17,639 nucleotides of DNA, taken from Treponema sp. UBA792. GTDB taxonomy: Bacteria; Spirochaetota; Spirochaetia; Treponematales; Treponemataceae. Below are positions 13,681 through 17,639 of the stretch, piece by piece. A model generated the notes under the pieces. It worked only from the letters and a program-made list of their open reading frames with translations, did not search any database and was not told the DNA's origin. The translations under genes and the position numbers were made by a program. The stretch lies in contig DBIW01000015.1 of NCBI GenBank assembly GCA_002296965.1, forward strand, positions 1,117 to 18,755. The letters are read 5' to 3'. The first letter of the stretch is position 1; each line of letters starts with the position of its first letter.

Positions 13681-14829
13681 ATGTCAAAGAAGAAAATTCC
13701 AATAACACTGCTGACCGGCTACCTCGGAGCTGGAAAAACAACATTGCTGAACCGTGTCCTTACAAATCAGAAGGGCTATAAAGTGGCCGTCATCGTGAAC
13801 GATATAGGTGAAGTGAATGTTGACGAAAGACTCATCTCAAAAGAGGCGCAGATAACCGATTCAAGCAGTCTTGTTCCGCTCACCAACGGATGCATCTGCT
13901 GCACGCTCAAATCAGATATGGTTCAACAGATAGAAAATCTGATGAAAACCGGAAAATTCGATTATATCATGATTGAGGCAAGCGGAGTCTGTGAACCGAT
14001 GCCAATCGCGCAGGCGATAGAAACCATAGAGATAGGAAGACTTGACAATGTAGTCGGAGTTGTAGATGCCAGTCGCCTCGTAGAGGAATTCGACGGTGGA
14101 AATGCGCTTCTGAAAAACGATGTGGACGAGGAGGATATCGAATCCCTTCTGATACAGCAGATTGAATTCTGTTCTACACTGATAGTAAATAAGCGCGATC
14201 TTGTATCTGACGAGCAGATGAAAAAAGTAAGGGCCGTAATCAACAAGCTTCAGCCATCGGTGAAGGTAATTGAAACCACAAGATGCGACGTTCCTGTAGA
14301 GGAGATTATCGGAACGAACCGGTTCGACTTTGAGACTGTCTACGCAAGCGCGGGATGGGTCGCCGAGCTTGAGAAACATGAGCACGAACATGATGAGGAC
14401 GAAGACGGACATGATCACCACGAACATCATCATGAGCACAAACATGAAGGCGAAGATGAGGACGAATACGGAATCGGTTCGTTTGTATACTACAGACGGA
14501 AACCGTTTGACCGCATAAAGCTTGATCAGTATGCGAATAACTGGCCGCGCAGCATAATCCGCTCAAAAGGAGTTGTATGGTTCAGTGATGAAAGCGAAAT
14601 GGCCTACGTTCTTGAAACAAGCGGAAGACAGATACAGGCAGGATATTCAGGACAGTGGCTTGCGGCCTGCCCGAAAGCCGAGCAGGAAAAAATTCTCGCC
14701 GAAGAACCCGAGATGAAAAAAGACTGGGATCCGGAAGTCGGCGACAGGATGATAAAACTCGTCATTATAGGACAGCACCTGGACAGAAACAAAATAGAAT
14801 CTGAACTTGACAGTTGTCTGGCTGACTGA
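13681..14829 (+). CDS. CobW-family G3E GTPase, likely metal chaperone
   Basis: GTPase of the COG0523/CobW/ZNG1 group, which delivers or inserts metal ions, mostly zinc. 382 aa. Walker A GYLGAGKTT (13-21), the metal-binding CICC (71-74, within NGCICCTL), Walker B-like EASG (99-102) and guanine-specificity NKRD (170-173). Between the GTPase and the C-terminal CobW_C domain lies a His/Asp/Glu-rich segment (233-262) with 11 His in residues 233-255, as in many zinc-linked members. The C-terminal domain has the family's KGVVWF and SGQW motifs. The start chosen at 13681 has GGAG 6 nt upstream; the earlier in-frame ATG (13669) has no ribosome binding site. No cobalamin genes are adjacent, so a cobalt role is not supported by context. 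Confidence 0.93.
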   Translation: MSKKKIPITLLTGYLGAGKTTLLNRVLTNQKGYKVAVIVNDIGEVNVDERLISKEAQITDSSSLVPLTNGCICCTLKSDMVQQIENLMKTGKFDYIMIEASGVCEPMPIAQAIETIEIGRLDNVVGVVDASRLVEEFDGGNALLKNDVDEEDIESLLIQQIEFCSTLIVNKRDLVSDEQMKKVRAVINKLQPSVKVIETTRCDVPVEEIIGTNRFDFETVYASAGWVAELEKHEHEHDEDEDGHDHHEHHHEHKHEGEDEDEYGIGSFVYYRRKPFDRIKLDQYANNWPRSIIRSKGVVWFSDESEMAYVLETSGRQIQAGYSGQWLAACPKAEQEKILAEEPEMKKDWDPEVGDRMIKLVIIGQHLDRNKIESELDSCLAD

Positions 14830-14846
14830 AAACACTTCCCTTTTAC

Positions 14847-14884
14847 AAAAAGGCTGACCATCGGAGAATGAGGTCAGCCTTTTT
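14847..14884. terminator. Bidirectional terminator between cobW and gatA
   Basis: AAAAAGGCTGACC (14847-14859) pairs with GGTCAGCCTTTTT (14872-14884). The T-run follows the stem on both strands, so it can end cobW transcription and the convergent gatCA transcript. Confidence 0.92.
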
Positions 14885-14943
14885 CATATATAAAACAAAA
14901 TAAAATAACAAACGTAAAATAAATTCCAGTCAGGCGAAGACGG

Positions 14944-16443
14944 CTACCTTACAGGACAGCCGCAGCCCGGATGATCAGACTCCCAGCTCTGTGCCATGCG
15001 TAGGATTGAGATTTCCCCGAACATCGGACCCGCGAACTGCATTCCCACAGGCATATTATCCGCTGCGGTTTTCCCGGCAGGAACTGAAACAGACGGAATT
15101 CTAGCCAGATTAACGAAGGTCGTAAAAAGATCGCTCAAATACATCTCCAGAGGGCTGTCAACTTTCTGTCCGAGTCTAAAAGCCGGAGTAGGGCAAGTCG
15201 GACATAATATGACATTGTATGATTTGAACAGCTCTGCAATTTCACGCTGAATTCTCGCGCGGACGGTCATTCCTTTCTTGTAAGTATCACCGCTGAACTG
15301 TTCCGAAAGCACATAATTTCCTATGACAATGCGCCTCTTCACTTCAGGACCGAACCCTTCCGACCTCGTCTCGACATAAAGCTCATCATATCCCTTTCCG
15401 GCATCAACACGGCGCCCATATCGGATTCCGTCGAATCGGCTCAAATTAGAAGCAGCTTCAGAAAGAGCGATAACATAATAACTTGCGATTGATGCATCCA
15501 GTACCGGAAGATCCACAATCTCAACTGAAGCGCCTTTTTGGACAAACCAGCTTTTTGTCTCCTCAAATACACGTGTGACGTCAGGATCCATTCCATCAGT
15601 CTCAAGGAACTGTCTTGGAATGGCAACTTTAAGAGAGGAAAATTCTTCATCAGTAAATCCTCTCAATTTTTTAAGTTCATCGACTTCGGAAAAATCGACA
15701 CTCGTATCATCATAAAAATCCACACCGCACATCGCAGCAAGAGGCTCCGCTATGTCAGCAGGTGTGTGTCCGATGATTCCAACCTGATCAAGTGAACTTC
15801 CATAAGCCACTACTCCCCAACGGCTGAGAACTCCATAAGTAGGTTTCAGCCCATATACCCCGCAATAACTTGCAGGCAATCTGACAGAACCTCCAGTCTC
15901 GGTTCCCAATCCGAACAGAACCTGATTGGATGATACGGCAGCGGTCGAACCGCCTGAAGAACCACCGGAAACAAATTCACGGTTTATAGGATTCCGCGTC
16001 GGACCGTAGCATGAATATTCCGTAGAGGAGCCCATTGCGAACTCATCCTGGTTACATCTTCCGAGAGGAATCGCACCTGCCGCCTCAAGCCGGGAAATAA
16101 CAGTCGCATCATAAGGCGCCACGTAACCCTCAAGGATTTTTGACGCGCATGTAAGATGCTTACCTTTTACCGAAATATTATCTTTAACGGCAAATGGAAG
16201 TCCAAGAAGGGGTTTCTCAAAAAAAAGTTTATCAAGGTTTCCGTCAAGACGCGCTTGTGCTATAAGTTTATCCGCGACCTCTGCCTTTTCTACGACATCG
16301 GAATAGATTTCAAGGAATGCATTCAAAGGGACATCTGATTTTTTGTCCTGCTCAAAAATAGCCACCGATTCATTTATAATTGCGACACTTGATGTTTCTC
16401 CGGACTTCAAGGCTTCTCTTGCTTCGTTTATAGTGTAAAACAT
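14944..16443 (-). CDS. gatA: Glu-tRNA(Gln)/Asp-tRNA(Asn) amidotransferase subunit A
   Basis: Amidase subunit that releases ammonia from glutamine for conversion of misacylated Glu-tRNA(Gln) or Asp-tRNA(Asn). 499 aa. The catalytic Ser-cisSer-Lys triad is visible: K87 in AVKDN, S162 in the GGSSGGS signature (160-166) and nucleophile S186 in TETGGS, at spacings matching the bacterial family. The start at 16441-16443 has GGAG 5 nt upstream; an earlier in-frame TTG (16456-16458) lies before that site and is unlikely. It follows gatC by 43 nt. The C-terminus ends in a short Cys-containing tail (GCGCPVR). gatB, the third subunit, is not in the window: the next gene downstream is convergent cobW. Confidence 0.97.
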   Translation of the reverse strand: MFYTINEAREALKSGETSSVAIINESVAIFEQDKKSDVPLNAFLEIYSDVVEKAEVADKLIAQARLDGNLDKLFFEKPLLGLPFAVKDNISVKGKHLTCASKILEGYVAPYDATVISRLEAAGAIPLGRCNQDEFAMGSSTEYSCYGPTRNPINREFVSGGSSGGSTAAVSSNQVLFGLGTETGGSVRLPASYCGVYGLKPTYGVLSRWGVVAYGSSLDQVGIIGHTPADIAEPLAAMCGVDFYDDTSVDFSEVDELKKLRGFTDEEFSSLKVAIPRQFLETDGMDPDVTRVFEETKSWFVQKGASVEIVDLPVLDASIASYYVIALSEAASNLSRFDGIRYGRRVDAGKGYDELYVETRSEGFGPEVKRRIVIGNYVLSEQFSGDTYKKGMTVRARIQREIAELFKSYNVILCPTCPTPAFRLGQKVDSPLEMYLSDLFTTFVNLARIPSVSVPAGKTAADNMPVGMQFAGPMFGEISILRMAQSWESDHPGCGCPVR

Positions 16444-16486
16444 ATTATCTCCAAACAACTAAGCTCTCCGCATAATAAAATCTGTT

Positions 16487-16795
16487 TTAAGCTCCTTCAC
16501 CAAGAACTTTAGGAACCTGAAAATATCCGTCCATAAAATTCTCGGATATATGTTTCACATCAGTGATCTCAAGGCCCGGAACAATTTTATCGGCGCGCAG
16601 CTTATCCACTGAAGTCGAAGGATATGCATCATAAGGATTTTCGCTGTCATCATATTTCGAAAGAATTTCAAAATAACCGATTATGTCATCAACCTGTTTT
16701 TTTAAAACATCAATATCAGTGCTGTCTTCGGACAATCTGGACAGATACAACAAATTTGAAAGCGTCTGTTGATCAATTCTTTTATGGATAGTCAT
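16487..16795 (-). CDS. gatC: Glu-tRNA(Gln)/Asp-tRNA(Asn) amidotransferase subunit C
   Basis: Small subunit that wraps round GatA and GatB and stabilises the complex. 102 aa, usual for the family (about 95-105). Hallmarks: the N-terminal LSNLLYLSRL helix (canonical pattern LA.LARL), a middle helix with IIGYFEIL, then LRADKI and the C-terminal FxVPKVLGEG motif. First gene of the gatCA pair. No Shine-Dalgarno precedes the ATG, and a -10 hexamer ends only 8 nt upstream, so the transcript may be leaderless. Confidence 0.94.
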   Translation of the reverse strand: MTIHKRIDQQTLSNLLYLSRLSEDSTDIDVLKKQVDDIIGYFEILSKYDDSENPYDAYPSTSVDKLRADKIVPGLEITDVKHISENFMDGYFQVPKVLGEGA

Positions 16796-16803
16796 GGAAA
16801 ATA

Positions 16804-16832
16804 ATTATAACGCATTAAGCATGTTTATACAA
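16804..16832 (-). promoter_or_regulatory. Putative gatC promoter, leaderless
   Basis: Minus strand TTGTAT (16827-16832), 17 bp, TATAAT (16804-16809, perfect -10). Eight nt then the ATG, so transcription should start within 0-2 nt of the start codon. Confidence 0.65.
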
Positions 16833-16874
16833 CAAACAGAAGGATTCATAATTACATCGATATTTTCTACGAAC

Positions 16875-16904
16875 AAAAAAAGGGTTGCCTTTTGGCAACC
16901 CTTT
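16875..16904 (-). terminator. Terminator directly after tRNA-Leu
   Basis: Minus-strand stem AAAGGGTTGCC / GGCAACCCTTT with loop AAAA, followed by a T-run. The stem begins right at the tRNA 3' end. Confidence 0.92.
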
Positions 16905-16985
16905 GCGGAGGACCTGACTTGAACAGGCACGATTTTCATCACTAGCACCTCAAGCTAGCGTGTCTACCAATTCCACCACCCCCGC
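16904..16985 (-). tRNA. tRNA-Leu (anticodon GAG)
   Basis: 82-nt cloverleaf. Acceptor GCGGGGG/CCTCCGC with one G-U, D-arm with GTG/CAC, anticodon stem CTAGC/GCTAG with loop TTGAGGT giving anticodon GAG (reads CUC and CUU), a short long-type variable arm (GAT/ATC) as in class II Leu tRNA, and T-arm CCTG-TTCAAGT-CAGG. Discriminator A73 as required for Leu. The 3' CCA is not encoded and must be added by CCA-transferase. Confidence 0.96.
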
Positions 16986-16999
16986 GGAACGCTTGATAT

Positions 17000-17028
17000 A
17001 TTATATCAAAAAACTAATTTAATCAATA
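17000..17028 (-). promoter_or_regulatory. Candidate promoter of tRNA-Leu
   Basis: Minus strand TATAAT (17000-17005), inside the palindrome TTGATAT-ATATCAA, with TATTGA 17 bp upstream (17023-17028) or TTGATT 15 bp upstream. It lies about 15 nt before the tRNA 5' end, which allows transcription separate from the rRNA operon. Confidence 0.5.
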
Positions 17029-17048
17029 GCCTGACAGGGAAAAAACAG

Positions 17049-17074
17049 AAAAAAAACGGAATCCAGACATCCGT
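17049..17074 (-). terminator. Terminator of the rRNA operon
   Basis: Minus strand ACGGA/TCCGT stem (17070-17074, 17056-17060) with a 9-nt loop, followed by eight T. Short stem, but the T-run is long and the place is right, after 5S. Confidence 0.6.
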
Positions 17075-17092
17075 GCGCCGGGCGAAAAAAAA

Positions 17093-17205
17093 GCCCGGCG
17101 GCTACCTACTTTCCCGCCGCAAGGGCAGTATCATCGGCGTAAGAGAGCTTGACTTCCGTGTTCGGAATGGGAACGGGTATAGCCTCTCCACTGTGGCCAC
17201 CGGGC
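17093..17205 (-). rRNA. rrf: 5S ribosomal RNA
   Basis: 113 nt. Helix I GCCCGGTGG/CCGCCGGGC closes the ends, and the conserved loop B/C sequences (CCCGTTCCCATTCCGAACACGG, seen as 17153-17175 region, and AAGTCAAGC) are present, as is the terminal GGTAG. It follows 23S by about 70 nt in the usual order. Confidence 0.95.
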
Positions 17206-17274
17206 GCAGAAAACAAAACCACGGCCCGAGGAGTCGGGGGGACGTTCGGGGAAAGACGGCGGAGATGATAATAT

Positions 17275-17639
<365 letters not shown>

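Noticed and set aside
16444..16458. TTG start for gatA
   Set aside because: It lies before and over the GGAG site of the ATG at 16443, which matches the family's N-terminus.

Overview
The window looks like a spirochaete chromosome fragment, most likely a host-associated Treponema. The reasons are a BesC-BesA-BesB-like efflux operon whose adaptor lacks the alpha-hairpin (as in Borrelia BesA), a secreted aromatic-rich beta-barrel protein, an orphan sugar-ABC ATPase and a gatC-gatA pair. This is inferred from protein features only. The rRNA piece could settle it with a database search.

Layout. 1-798: a lipoprotein gene with a clear lipobox but no start codon, next to a ~209-bp segment flanked by short inverted repeats. 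At its left end this segment carries a ribosome binding site and ATG pointing out of the window. Inverting the segment would join that ATG exactly in frame to the lipoprotein. I read this as a candidate phase-variation switch, caught OFF, and it is the main discovery here. 1005-4984 (+): a RelA/SpoT homologue with an eroded hydrolase site and no ACT domain, then prfA and prmC, which form a release-factor/methylase pair. 4992-10737 (-): a four-gene efflux operon, transcribed TolC-like, adaptor, RND pump, small PII-like protein. 10943-12196 (-): outer-membrane beta-barrel. 12328-13449 (-): UgpC/MsmK/MalK-type ATPase with a near-consensus promoter. 13681-14829 (+): CobW-family GTPase with a His-rich segment, diverging from the ATPase. 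14944-16795 (-): gatC-gatA, without gatB. 16904-17639 (-): tRNA-Leu(GAG), 5S rRNA and the 3' end of 23S rRNA.

How the parts relate. Translation dominates: rRNA, tRNA, the stringent-response enzyme, RF1 and its methylase, and the Glu/Asp-tRNA amidotransferase subunits. The envelope is the second theme: lipoprotein, tripartite efflux system and barrel protein. Several genes (rel, prfA, gatC) have a good -35/-10 pair ending only 6-12 nt before the ATG and no Shine-Dalgarno, which suggests leaderless or nearly leaderless mRNAs. Genes in the efflux operon, cobW, gatA, the ATPase and the barrel have ordinary Shine-Dalgarno sequences. No CRISPR array, transposase, recombinase or phage gene was seen.
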